From assembly GCA_964552715.1 (NCBI GenBank), contig CAZKHZ010000043.1:1-21905 (forward strand): 21,905 bases of DNA, read 5' to 3'. Shown here piece by piece: positions 1 through 6,429 of the stretch (within the stretch, counting starts at the first letter, position 1; every line of letters begins with the position of its first letter). The DNA comes from UBA7692 sp964552715 (GTDB lineage: Bacteria > Bacteroidota > Bacteroidia > Chitinophagales > LD1). The notes under the pieces are model-generated. The model had not been told where the DNA came from, searched no databases, and saw only the letters and a list, made by a program, of their open reading frames with translations. The translations under genes were made by a program, and so were the position numbers.

Positions 1-51
1 TATCAACACGCCACTCGATTTGCCTGCACCTAACACAAGAATTTGCTTCAT
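1..51 (-). CDS. Saccharopine dehydrogenase-like protein, N-terminal fragment
   Basis: Only 17 codons are inside the window, reading leftward from the ATG at 51-49; the gene continues past the left edge. The visible residues begin MKQILVLGAGKSSGVLI, a Rossmann-type nucleotide-binding start (GAGKSS) that resembles the beginning of saccharopine dehydrogenase or reductase family proteins of Bacteroidota. Those enzymes act on lysine/saccharopine metabolism or related amino acids. A perfect TAnnTTTG element sits four bases before the ATG. The call rests on a very short stretch, so another NAD(P)-binding family is possible. Confidence 0.5.
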   Translation of the reverse strand, partial: MKQILVLGAGKSSGVLI

Positions 52-55
52 AATA

Positions 56-63
56 CAAAGCTA
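56..63 (-). promoter_or_regulatory. Bacteroidota -7 element (TAGCTTTG) for the left-edge gene
   Basis: On the minus strand TAGCTTTG matches the Bacteroidota -7 consensus TAnnTTTG exactly and lies four bases before the ATG at 51. No convincing TTG -33 element is seen at 19-21 bases upstream. The tight spacing would make the mRNA leaderless or nearly so, if this is the true promoter. Confidence 0.4.
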
Positions 64-296
64 TAATTAGCTGTGATATTTTATGGTAGAACAGAAATTG
101 TGCATGTGAAAAGATTCATGTGGCAGCATTTATGATAAGCAATAAACCTTAGTTTCAGGTACAGGGCAACTGAGCCTCGGTGATAGTACTAGTAACCTAA
201 CATATACGGCAAACGAATGGTTGATATGGTAATTCATTTTACACATATTATTATAAACAACACAGCTATGTTATAAATAGAATCAGCATTTAATCA

Positions 297-323
297 GTCT
301 GACCAATCCCGATAGCTATCAGG
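297..323. repeat. Short palindromic element at the 3' end of the epimerase gene
   Basis: Positions 308-323 read CCCGATAGCTATCAGG, a 16-base palindrome with one mismatched pair. It is preceded at 297-304 by GTCTGACC, the same 8-mer that forms one arm of the palindrome at 8492-8509. The palindrome supplies the TGA stop and last codon of the adjacent minus-strand gene. A related core, CCGATAGTTATCGG, occurs at 11370-11383. It is probably a dispersed small repeat that may also act in termination. Confidence 0.5.
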
Positions 324-1236
324 AGACCAAGTTCCCCCTCAACTCCTTTTCAACAGCCTTGGCGGCATCTTGGTATATAAATTGATAACCCGATTTTAGC
401 ACCTTGGCGGCACTACACTTTTGGCTACTTAGCAACATTTCTGCCATTTCGCCCATTGCCAGCTTGATGACAAAAGCAGGCGCGGGAACCAGCAAAGCCT
501 TTTTACCCGAACCATTTATAATAGCTTGCATCAAATCCTTTAGCTCCAAAGGCGCGGGTGCGCATAGATTGTAAGCGCCTTTTATCTGATTATTTTCTAA
601 GGCATGAATAAAAATGCCACACACATCATCAATATGAATCCAAGGATAGAACAAGGGCGACTTGGTAAAATATCCCGCCACACCAAAGGCAAGCGATTTG
701 GAAAGCTCGGGTAGCGCACCGCCATCTTTTGCCAGCACAATACCTATCCTATTGCGCACTTCCCGTATGCCAAGGGTGCTAAATTGCTTCACTTCCCGCT
801 CCCACTGCACGCACACATCGGCTAAAAAAGTAGTGGCAGCGGGATGTGTTTCGGTTACCACTTCTGCCCCGCAATCGCCATAAATACCCACTGCCGAAGC
901 AGACACCAGCACCTCTACTTTGTGCGGTATCTTTTTTAAGGTTTGAAAAAGCAATTGTGTGCTCTGCACACGGCTGTCCATAATTTCCTTTTTGCGGCTT
1001 GAAGTCCATCGCGCATCTGCCACACCTGCACCTGCCAGATGCACAATGGCACCCACGCCATCCAGCGCTTTTTCATCCATCGTCATGGCTGCCAAATCCC
1101 AGTAAAACGTGTTGCTTTTCTTTCGCCCCGAAGCGGGTTTTCTGCCTATTGTGTTTACCTCATATCCTTTTGCTAATAGCATGTCGCGCAGCCTGTTGCC
1201 TATCAATCCACTTGCCCCTGTTATCAATACTTTCAT
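319..1236 (-). CDS. TIGR01777-family NAD(P)-dependent epimerase-like protein (YfcH/SDR39U1 type)
   Basis: About 305 residues, the usual length of this extended SDR family. The protein opens with MKVLITGASGLIG, a Rossmann glycine motif. It has the family blocks GIYGD, a T-E-x-x-P/A stretch followed by FLADVCVQWE, RIGIVLAKDGGAL, and PWIHIDDV then YNLCAPAP. Family members are cytosolic and their substrate is mostly unknown; bacterial versions have been linked to cell division or nucleotide-sugar-like chemistry. The ATG at 1236 gives a start exactly at MKVLITG; an in-frame ATG two codons earlier (1242) is equally possible. The last residues (LVS-stop) lie in a palindromic repeat at 297-323, so the C-terminus may have been altered by repeat insertion. 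Confidence 0.85.
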   Translation of the reverse strand: MKVLITGASGLIGNRLRDMLLAKGYEVNTIGRKPASGRKKSNTFYWDLAAMTMDEKALDGVGAIVHLAGAGVADARWTSSRKKEIMDSRVQSTQLLFQTLKKIPHKVEVLVSASAVGIYGDCGAEVVTETHPAATTFLADVCVQWEREVKQFSTLGIREVRNRIGIVLAKDGGALPELSKSLAFGVAGYFTKSPLFYPWIHIDDVCGIFIHALENNQIKGAYNLCAPAPLELKDLMQAIINGSGKKALLVPAPAFVIKLAMGEMAEMLLSSQKCSAAKVLKSGYQFIYQDAAKAVEKELRGNLVS

Positions 1237-1276
1237 TTGCATAATGTTTTAACACAAAGTTTTCTTCAATGTTGCG

Positions 1277-1284
1277 CAAAAGTA
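1277..1284 (-). promoter_or_regulatory. -7 element (TACTTTTG) for the epimerase gene
   Basis: The minus strand carries TACTTTTG, a perfect TAnnTTTG match, about 40 bases before the ATG at 1236. The expected -33 region falls inside the heptamer repeat starting at 1291 and contains no TTG. The repeat therefore abuts or replaces the upstream half of this promoter. Confidence 0.4.
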
Positions 1285-1290
1285 AAAATA

Positions 1291-1350
1291 GGGACGAGAG
1301 ACGAAGGACGAAAGGGCGCGTCCAGTCACTCGCCCCCCGCCCCTCGTCCC
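1291..1350. repeat. Heptamer-repeat hairpin (GGGACGA words)
   Basis: Left arm 1291-1318 is four head-to-tail heptamers: GGGACGA, GAGACGA, AGGACGA, AAGGGCG. Right arm 1330-1350 is three heptamers of complementary sense: TCGCCCC, CCGCCCC, TCGTCCC. The outermost words pair perfectly (AGGGACGAG with CTCGTCCCT). The structure is a degenerate tandem repeat folded back as an inverted repeat. It is non-coding. Similar designs with other words occur at 7208-7269 and 21241-21316. Confidence 0.7.
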
Positions 1351-1359
1351 TTTATACCA

Positions 1360-1590
1360 TTTATACATGGAATAATGGAATTGTGGAAGAATGGAATAGC
1401 TTTTTATACACGGAATAATGGAAGGTTGGAAGAATGGAATATCCATTTCTCTCGTTTGTAATTCCACGATTCCAACCTTCCACAATTCCATCATTCCTCA
1501 TTCCATCATTCCTCATTCCAACCTTCCACCATTCCACCTTCCATCATTCCAACCTTCCACCATTCCAACCTTCCCTCATTCCATTATTCC
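1360..1590. repeat. Degenerate octamer array with inverted halves (GGAANNNN / NNNNTTCC)
   Basis: GGAA recurs every 8 bases at 1369, 1377, 1385, 1393 and again at 1412, 1420, 1428, 1436. These two blocks are a direct repeat of about 39 bases offset by 43. From 1462 to 1590 the complementary TTCC recurs 17 times; 13 of the 16 steps are 8 bases and three are 7. The halves can pair: 1420-1431 is exactly complementary to 1470-1481, and 1436-1440 to 1461-1465. Open frames crossing this tract are low-complexity His/Pro/Ser/Phe strings and are not genes. With the hairpin at 1291-1350 this fills most of the gene-free stretch 1243-1677. Confidence 0.75.
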
Positions 1591-1629
1591 ATTCTATGTT
1601 ATTACTAATGTTCATTTCACCCGAATTTC

Positions 1630-1637
1630 TATTTTCG
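1630..1637 (+). promoter_or_regulatory. Candidate -7 element (TATTTTCG) for gap
   Basis: TATTTTCG followed by CGCC differs from TAnnTTTG at one base and lies 40 bases before the gap ATG. Almost the same string (TATTTTCGCACC) precedes atpG at 21383. The -33 match is weak. It lies just downstream of the octamer array. Confidence 0.35.
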
Positions 1638-1677
1638 CGCCCTCATTAAATATTAAGTACAAAACATAAATAAACAC

Positions 1678-3126
1678 ATGAGAGACAAATACGAATTAGA
1701 GTTAGGGCAATGGATTGATAACGAGCGCGCAGCACTTGAACTGTTAGAAACAGCCAGCAAACTGCAACTGAACAAAAGTGTGGAACTAGTTCTTTTTCGC
1801 AGAAAGCTATATGATAAAAGACTGAGTGAAATCATCAACGACCATGTATATGTTGCTAAATTCTCTGGTATAGATTTGACTTTGGATGTTACCCTGAACC
1901 TTACTCGTGCCTTAAATAAATTAGACCTTGCCCCTTCTAAAATTGACCTTGGCAGATTGAGCAAAGAATGGTTGGAAGAAGGCAAGAACTTCCCCGACTT
2001 CGATGCTTTTGTTACCGAAAAACTGAAAGACTTTATTGGTGTTCAAAAAAGAGTGTTGAAGCCACGCGATATTGTGTTGTATGGTTTTGGGCGCATCGGC
2101 AGATTGGCGGCAAGGGTATTGATAGAACATGCCGGTAGCGGACAACAATTGCGATTGAAAGGTATTGTTACCCGCCAACGCAGCACCGATGATTTAGAAA
2201 AACGCGCTTCACTTTTGCGCAAAGATTCTATACATGGCAAGTTTGCAGGGGCAGTAGATGCCGACATGGAAAGCGGTAGCATTGTGATTAATGGTCATAA
2301 AGTAAAAATGATTTCGGCACAATCGCCCAGCGAAGTTGACTACACAGAATATGGTATTAATGACGCTATCATTATTGACAACACAGGTGTGTGGCGCGAT
2401 GAAGAAGGCTTGGGCGAACACTTGAAAGCGAAAGGCAGCGATGTGGTAATTCTTACCGCCCCGGGCAAAGGTGACATTCCAAACATTGTGTATGGTGTAA
2501 ACCATCAAAGCTACAATGCCAGCAAGCAAAAGATATTCAGTGCGGCAAGTTGCACTACCAATGCAATCGTTCCTGTAATTCAGGTAATTCAGGGTGCTTT
2601 GGGAATTGAGCAAGGGCACATTGAAACTGTTCACGCCTACACCAACGATCAAAACCTGTTGGACAATTACCACAAAAAATCGCGTAGAGGCAGAGGCGCT
2701 CCTGTTAATATGGTAATCACTGAAACTGGCGCGGGCAAAGCGGTTACCAAAATATTCCCTGACATGAAGGGCAAATTGACTTCCAATGCAGTGCGCGTGC
2801 CTGTGGCAAATGTGTCGTTAGCAATTTTGAGCTTACAGGTGAACCAAAAAACTACCGTTGAAGAAGTTAACAACTTGCTTAGAAACGCTTCGCTTTATGG
2901 CGACTTAGTGGAACAAATTGATTTCTCGGTTAGCGAGGAATTAGTATCAAGCGATGTAGTAGGCAACAGCCACGGCTGCGAAATAGATAGCAAAGCAACC
3001 ATCGTTTCAGAAGATGGAAAACGCATTGTTATCTACGCATGGTACGATAATGAATACGGCTATACTTGTCAGGTTGTGCGCCTTGCAAAACACTTGGCAG
3101 GGGTTAGAAGATTGATTTACTATTAA
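1678..3126 (+). CDS. gap: Glyceraldehyde-3-phosphate dehydrogenase, long form with N-terminal extension
   Basis: 482 residues against about 335 for ordinary GAPDH. Residues 1-130 are a helix-rich, charged extension with no recognised motif. The dehydrogenase follows: GFGRIGR at 136-142, catalytic Cys292 in SCTTNAIVPV, and His319 in HAYTNDQ. The Cys-His spacing of 27 equals the classical Cys149/His176 spacing. The C-terminal WYDNEYGY block is present at 455-462. It catalyses the phosphorylating oxidation of glyceraldehyde-3-phosphate in glycolysis or its reverse in gluconeogenesis. At the end of the second beta strand, where NAD-specific enzymes carry an Asp, the sequence is IVTRQRS with no acidic residue, so NADP use or dual cofactor use is possible (inference). 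Long GAPDHs of this kind are known in Bacteroidota and some gamma-proteobacteria. The ATG at 1678 is the first in frame. Confidence 0.93.
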   Translation: MRDKYELELGQWIDNERAALELLETASKLQLNKSVELVLFRRKLYDKRLSEIINDHVYVAKFSGIDLTLDVTLNLTRALNKLDLAPSKIDLGRLSKEWLEEGKNFPDFDAFVTEKLKDFIGVQKRVLKPRDIVLYGFGRIGRLAARVLIEHAGSGQQLRLKGIVTRQRSTDDLEKRASLLRKDSIHGKFAGAVDADMESGSIVINGHKVKMISAQSPSEVDYTEYGINDAIIIDNTGVWRDEEGLGEHLKAKGSDVVILTAPGKGDIPNIVYGVNHQSYNASKQKIFSAASCTTNAIVPVIQVIQGALGIEQGHIETVHAYTNDQNLLDNYHKKSRRGRGAPVNMVITETGAGKAVTKIFPDMKGKLTSNAVRVPVANVSLAILSLQVNQKTTVEEVNNLLRNASLYGDLVEQIDFSVSEELVSSDVVGNSHGCEIDSKATIVSEDGKRIVIYAWYDNEYGYTCQVVRLAKHLAGVRRLIYY

Positions 3127-3168
3127 ACTATTTTAGATTTTATTGGTGAGATTGCTTTTTGTATTTCA

Positions 3169-3196
3169 ATCACACTTCTAAAATCACACTTCTAAA
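3169..3196. repeat. Two-copy 14-bp tandem repeat before ribH
   Basis: ATCACACTTCTAAA is present twice head to tail (3169-3182 and 3183-3196), followed by a partial ATCT. It ends ten bases before the ribH start. The function is unknown; it could be a recent slippage duplication within the leader. Confidence 0.7.
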
Positions 3197-3205
3197 ATCT
3201 ACTGA

Positions 3206-3700
3206 ATGGCAAGCAAACTAAAATCACTTTCAACTACACAGAAGTATTCGTTCACAAATGCAAAGGAGTATTTGGTGGGCATTGTTGTAAGTGAATACCA
3301 CAGCGACATCAACAATAAAATGCGCGATGCTGCCATCAAGCGATTGAAAGAAAGCGGAGTGCAGGCAAAGCAAATTATTACTGTGTATGCACCCGGTGCC
3401 TACGAAATTCCACTGGCTGCAAGGTGGCTTTATGACTCGGATGATTTTGATGCAATTATCTGCCTCGGTTGTGTCATTAAAGGTGATACCGAACATGATT
3501 TCTACATTAACGATGCCATAGCCAAGCAACTGCTAAAGATGGGTGTAGATGACGATGCACCGTATGTTTTTGGGGTGCTAACAGTTAATAATGTACAACA
3601 AGCTTTAGACCGCTCGGGCGGTAAATTGGGCAACAAAGGCGATGAATGCGCACTAGCAGCATTGAAAATGCTTGATTTGAGAGACCGCTTATTGACTTAA
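3206..3700 (+). CDS. ribH: 6,7-dimethyl-8-ribityllumazine synthase
   Basis: 164 residues, typical for the family. This cytosolic enzyme condenses 5-amino-6-ribitylaminouracil with 3,4-dihydroxy-2-butanone 4-phosphate, the penultimate step of riboflavin synthesis, and usually forms pentamers or icosahedral shells. Visible family blocks are GIVVSEYHSDIN near residue 25, PGAYEIP at 63-69, GCVIKGDTEHDFY at 88-100 with the catalytic-type His97, the FGVLT block, and DRSGGKLGNKG at 135-145 with the phosphate-binding-type Arg136. No other riboflavin gene is nearby, so it is not in a rib operon. It follows gap by 79 bases; whether it is co-transcribed is unclear. Confidence 0.95.
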   Translation: MASKLKSLSTTQKYSFTNAKEYLVGIVVSEYHSDINNKMRDAAIKRLKESGVQAKQIITVYAPGAYEIPLAARWLYDSDDFDAIICLGCVIKGDTEHDFYINDAIAKQLLKMGVDDDAPYVFGVLTVNNVQQALDRSGGKLGNKGDECALAALKMLDLRDRLLT

Positions 3701-3713
3701 ATAACTACCTACC

Positions 3714-3741
3714 AATGTACATTTTGATTAGCCTTGTACAT
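3714..3741. promoter_or_regulatory. Paired TGTACA palindromes upstream of the SDR gene
   Basis: AATGTACATT (3714-3723) is a perfect 10-base palindrome. A second TGTACA lies 19 bases further on at 3735-3740. Together ATGTACA and TGTACAT also form a 7-base inverted repeat with a 13-base loop. It sits between the ribH stop and the ATG at 3759. It could be an operator for a dimeric regulator or a weak terminator; no regulator gene is in the window. Confidence 0.3.
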
Positions 3742-3758
3742 AAAACCAAAAACTTATT

Positions 3759-4442
3759 ATGGATAAAAAGACCGCCCTGCTCGTTGGAGCTTCGGGTTTA
3801 GTAGGCAGTTTGTGCCTCGAAGATTTAGTAGCCTCAAAGCTTTACAAAGACATAATTGTAGTAACCCGAAAGAAGTTGTTTCCTCCTCATTTAGGTGTTA
3901 CCAATATAATCTCAGACTTCAGTGATTTAGATGAAATTGCAACGCAACTAAAAGCCGACCATGTGTATTGCGCATTAGGAACAACTATTGCCAAAGCAGG
4001 CTCACAAACTGCATTTAAAAAAGTGGATTATGAATATCCGCTAAAAGTGGCAACGCTTTCAAAACAAAACGGAGCGCAGAAATTCATCCTTGTTTCGGCA
4101 ATTGGTGCCGACTCCAATTCATCAGTGTTTTATAGCAAGGTGAAAGGCAAACTAGAAGACGGGATACAGAAGTTAAACTTTGAAAGTTTTGTAATTCTTC
4201 AGCCATCTTTTTTACTTGGCAAAAGAAGTGAAGTACGTCTTGGCGAATTGATTGGCAAGAATATCGCCTCTGCTTTGTCATTTGTTTTTGTTGGAGGACT
4301 AGAAAAATATAAAGGAATAGAAGCCTCGGATGTGGCAAAGTCAATGGTGGTTTTTGCTAACAAACGAGATGCGAAGCTAATACGTGCCCAATATAAGGAT
4401 ATGGTAAAAGCCGCAGATGAATTTGGTAAATGGCAGGCATAG
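3759..4442 (+). CDS. NAD(P)-binding SDR protein of the TIP30/HTATIP2 type
   Basis: 227 residues. The Rossmann start is GASGLVG at 10-16. The core CALGTTIAKAG at 71-81 followed by a VDYEYPLKVA stretch, the strand ILVSAIGADSNSS at 110-122, the YSKVK motif (Tyr125, Lys129, the YxxxK pair of SDR enzymes), and LQPSFLLGKRSE closely follow the plan of human HTATIP2 and bacterial homologues. These are atypical short-chain dehydrogenases whose substrates are generally not known. It is a cytosolic protein with no signal peptide. An upstream pair of TGTACA palindromes may be a control site. The downstream CapA-like gene starts 74-83 bases after its stop, although a longer overlapping frame exists. Confidence 0.75.
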   Translation: MDKKTALLVGASGLVGSLCLEDLVASKLYKDIIVVTRKKLFPPHLGVTNIISDFSDLDEIATQLKADHVYCALGTTIAKAGSQTAFKKVDYEYPLKVATLSKQNGAQKFILVSAIGADSNSSVFYSKVKGKLEDGIQKLNFESFVILQPSFLLGKRSEVRLGELIGKNIASALSFVFVGGLEKYKGIEASDVAKSMVVFANKRDAKLIRAQYKDMVKAADEFGKWQA

Positions 4443-4525
4443 CCACATTCACTTTATCAAAATCATTTACCGAGTTTAATGTAAAACATGGAAATTCTAT
4501 TTCCTTCGCGCACGGAATGAGCTTA

Positions 4526-6103
4526 ATGAAATTACCTGCAAAGCGGTTGCTTACAGCCTTGCTTATATTTTTGGTTTACGGAGTTAATGCCCAAAAAATC
4601 ATCCCTAAAAAGTTAGAGATAGATGAGGCTGCTGAATTTGAAAAGGTAGATTCTTTCAGAATGTTGCACCTTGTAATAGGTGGAAATATTTACAAAACCG
4701 AAGCGCAGGTTAAGCAGGCATTTAATAAAGAAGAAGGCAAATACGATTTCAACCACGAATTGAGATACATCCAACCCATAATGAATTTGGGCGATATTAC
4801 AATTGCCAATCTCAAAACATCATTTACTGGCGATAATACTTCACCATATTCTGCACCAGATGAATTTGCTGTTGCTTTAAAGTATAGTGGTATAAATGCT
4901 TTGATGATGGCAAATACCAATACAACAAACATTGAAAAAGCAGGATTAGAGCGCACACAGGAAATTCTGAAAACCGTTGACATCATTCACACTGGAGCAT
5001 TTAATAATAACATTCAGCGCAATGGCAATTGCCCTATGATTCTTTTTAGAAAAGGATTCCGTATTGCTGTTTTGAATTATGCGATTCTACCTTCGCGCAA
5101 TAGTGCTTCAAAAGATTTCATCATCAACATAGCAGACAAAAATCTAATTGAATTGGATATGCGTGCTGCGCGTATGCAGAGTGTGGACTTTGTGGTTGTG
5201 TATTTTGACTGGGGCAGCAATTCTCAAGATATTCCTTCGTATGCCCAACAACAATTAGCGCGCTTTGCTTTTGAAAAAGGTGCCGGTTTGGTGGTGGGTA
5301 CACATCCAAACACAGTGCAGTACATGGAGTTTTTAGATTATTATTATTACGGGCAAGCACAAACTGGTTTAGTTGCCTATTCGCTTGGCAATATGATTGC
5401 TGGGAACGAGGATTTGCGCAATCGCAATGGAATTTTGTTGGATATAGAATTGCTCAAAAATAACTTTACAGGGCAAGTGAAGTTGGGTGATTATGGTTTT
5501 ATACCTATTTGGAATTATTACGATACAATTTCTAAACCTGGGCAAACAAGAGTGATGGCACTTCCATCGGCAAATGTTCAAGAGGGAGATGTTTACAAAG
5601 ACATACCATACATAGAGCAACGCAGGGCTGCAAATTCGGCATTTGAAATTCGCAAGTTGTTGGGCACGCACAGCGATGAGATTCAATACAACCTTTCAGA
5701 TAGAGTAGTTAGCAATGTGGACGAAACTGTTCATCTTATCAATGCTTCATTAAACAATAAACTAAGTATTTTTCGCCCAGATATTATGCAATCAAGCGCG
5801 GCACCTGTACAAGCTAAACGTGCATTTAATAAAGAAGAATCGGATACTTTTTACCGCGTTCAGTTTTATGCTATGAAGAAGTTCATTCCTTTGGATACCA
5901 ACTATTACGAGCATTTAAAGGGATTCGTAACCATGGAAGACGAGGGTTACTTTAAATACTTTTCAAAAGGCAGTTTCAATTTTGATGTGGTGCATAATCT
6001 TTGGTTGAGGGTTTTTAAACCCCGCTACAAGCAAAGCTTTATTGTAGGTTTTGTTGGCAATCGCAGGGTAATGGAAATAACCGTGGACGGAATTACTCAT
6101 TAG
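4526..6103 (+). CDS. Exported CapA-fold (PGA_cap) protein with degenerate metal site and C-terminal SPOR domain
   Basis: 525 residues from the ATG at 4526, which begins a clear signal peptide (MKLPAKRLLTALLIF, cleavage near NAQ). ATGs at 4517 and 4430 are in frame, but the 4430 start overlaps the previous gene and would bury the signal. CapA architecture is clear: IANLKTSF, YSAPDEFAVALK, LERTQEIL, GTHPNTVQYMEF, YSLGNM. CapA proteins of poly-gamma-glutamate or capsule systems have a metallophosphoesterase-like fold with GD, NLE, NNH, HWG and HPH motifs. Here these read GGN (4679-4687), NLK (4808-4816), NTN (4913-4921), DWG (5207-5215) and HPN (5303-5311). Most metal ligands are thus lost, suggesting a non-catalytic protein. 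About 5846-6079 (FYRVQFYAMKK, KYFSKGSF, SFIVGFVGNRRV) resembles Bacteroidota SPOR domains, which bind denuded peptidoglycan. It probably acts in the periplasm at the cell wall (inference). Confidence 0.75.
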   Translation: MKLPAKRLLTALLIFLVYGVNAQKIIPKKLEIDEAAEFEKVDSFRMLHLVIGGNIYKTEAQVKQAFNKEEGKYDFNHELRYIQPIMNLGDITIANLKTSFTGDNTSPYSAPDEFAVALKYSGINALMMANTNTTNIEKAGLERTQEILKTVDIIHTGAFNNNIQRNGNCPMILFRKGFRIAVLNYAILPSRNSASKDFIINIADKNLIELDMRAARMQSVDFVVVYFDWGSNSQDIPSYAQQQLARFAFEKGAGLVVGTHPNTVQYMEFLDYYYYGQAQTGLVAYSLGNMIAGNEDLRNRNGILLDIELLKNNFTGQVKLGDYGFIPIWNYYDTISKPGQTRVMALPSANVQEGDVYKDIPYIEQRRAANSAFEIRKLLGTHSDEIQYNLSDRVVSNVDETVHLINASLNNKLSIFRPDIMQSSAAPVQAKRAFNKEESDTFYRVQFYAMKKFIPLDTNYYEHLKGFVTMEDEGYFKYFSKGSFNFDVVHNLWLRVFKPRYKQSFIVGFVGNRRVMEITVDGITH

Positions 6104-6236
6104 ACTTCTTCCTTAATTCATCTATTTATTTCGCATAGTTGCAGCGTTCATCTTTGCAGGTGTACGTGTTACACACTTCAAATCTTACAGGTTAAAAAAA
6201 TCGCGAAATCGCAATTAAAGAGGCAAATCGCATACT

Positions 6237-6261
6237 GAAGTATTTTTGTACAAAAGTCTTC
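6237..6261. promoter_or_regulatory. Hairpin around the 12-bp palindrome TTTTGTACAAAA
   Basis: TTTTGTACAAAA at 6244-6255 is perfectly self-complementary and is flanked by GAAG (6237-6240) and CTTC (6258-6261), extending the stem with small bulges. It lies in the 326-base gene-free stretch 6104-6429, which otherwise holds three AAATCGC-like words (6197-6232) and no recognisable gene. It may be a terminator for the CapA-SPOR gene or an operator. Its TGTACA core is shared with the sites at 3716 and 3735. The plus strand also reads TATTTTTG here (6241-6248), a perfect -7 match without a clear -33 box. Confidence 0.35.
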
Positions 6262-6381
6262 ATTTGAGCTAAGTAAATAATGTATTTTTAAAAAGCACAA
6301 ATTACAAAGAGTCCATTTATAAATGTCTTTTAAACTCAAAGTAAAATCAGAGAAGAATATTGTTGAATTCTTACCTGCTTG

Positions 6382-6411
6382 TTGGTGCAATCAAAAAGCT
6401 ACTTATCTTTC
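6382..6411 (+). promoter_or_regulatory. Candidate promoter of the outer-membrane beta-barrel gene
   Basis: TTG at 6382-6384, a 19-base spacer, then TATCTTTC at 6404-6411, one mismatch from TAnnTTTG. The spacing fits the Bacteroidota consensus. It lies 18 bases before the chosen ATG at 6430 and supports that start over the upstream in-frame ATG at 6379, which would lie ahead of the promoter. Confidence 0.45.
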
Positions 6412-6429
6412 GGTTTAAATAAACACAAC

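Noticed and set aside
52..318. tRNA or small RNA in the left intergenic region
   Set aside because: No cloverleaf, T-loop motif or CCA end could be found; only a -7 element and a palindrome are supported.
1360..1590. Possible CRISPR array
   Set aside because: The units are 7-8 bases and adjacent, with no constant repeat and spacer alternation and no cas genes.
1418..1669. Two overlapping plus-strand open frames of 71-83 codons
   Set aside because: They are translations of the octamer repeat array; composition is low-complexity His/Pro/Ser/Phe and no start context or homology is visible.
2209..2673. 154-codon minus-strand open frame within gap
   Set aside because: It is the antisense shadow of a strongly conserved GAPDH coding region.
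4430..4525. Longer start for the CapA-SPOR protein overlapping the previous gene
   Set aside because: It would put 29-32 unrelated residues ahead of a clear signal peptide; starts at 4517 or 4526 fit export.
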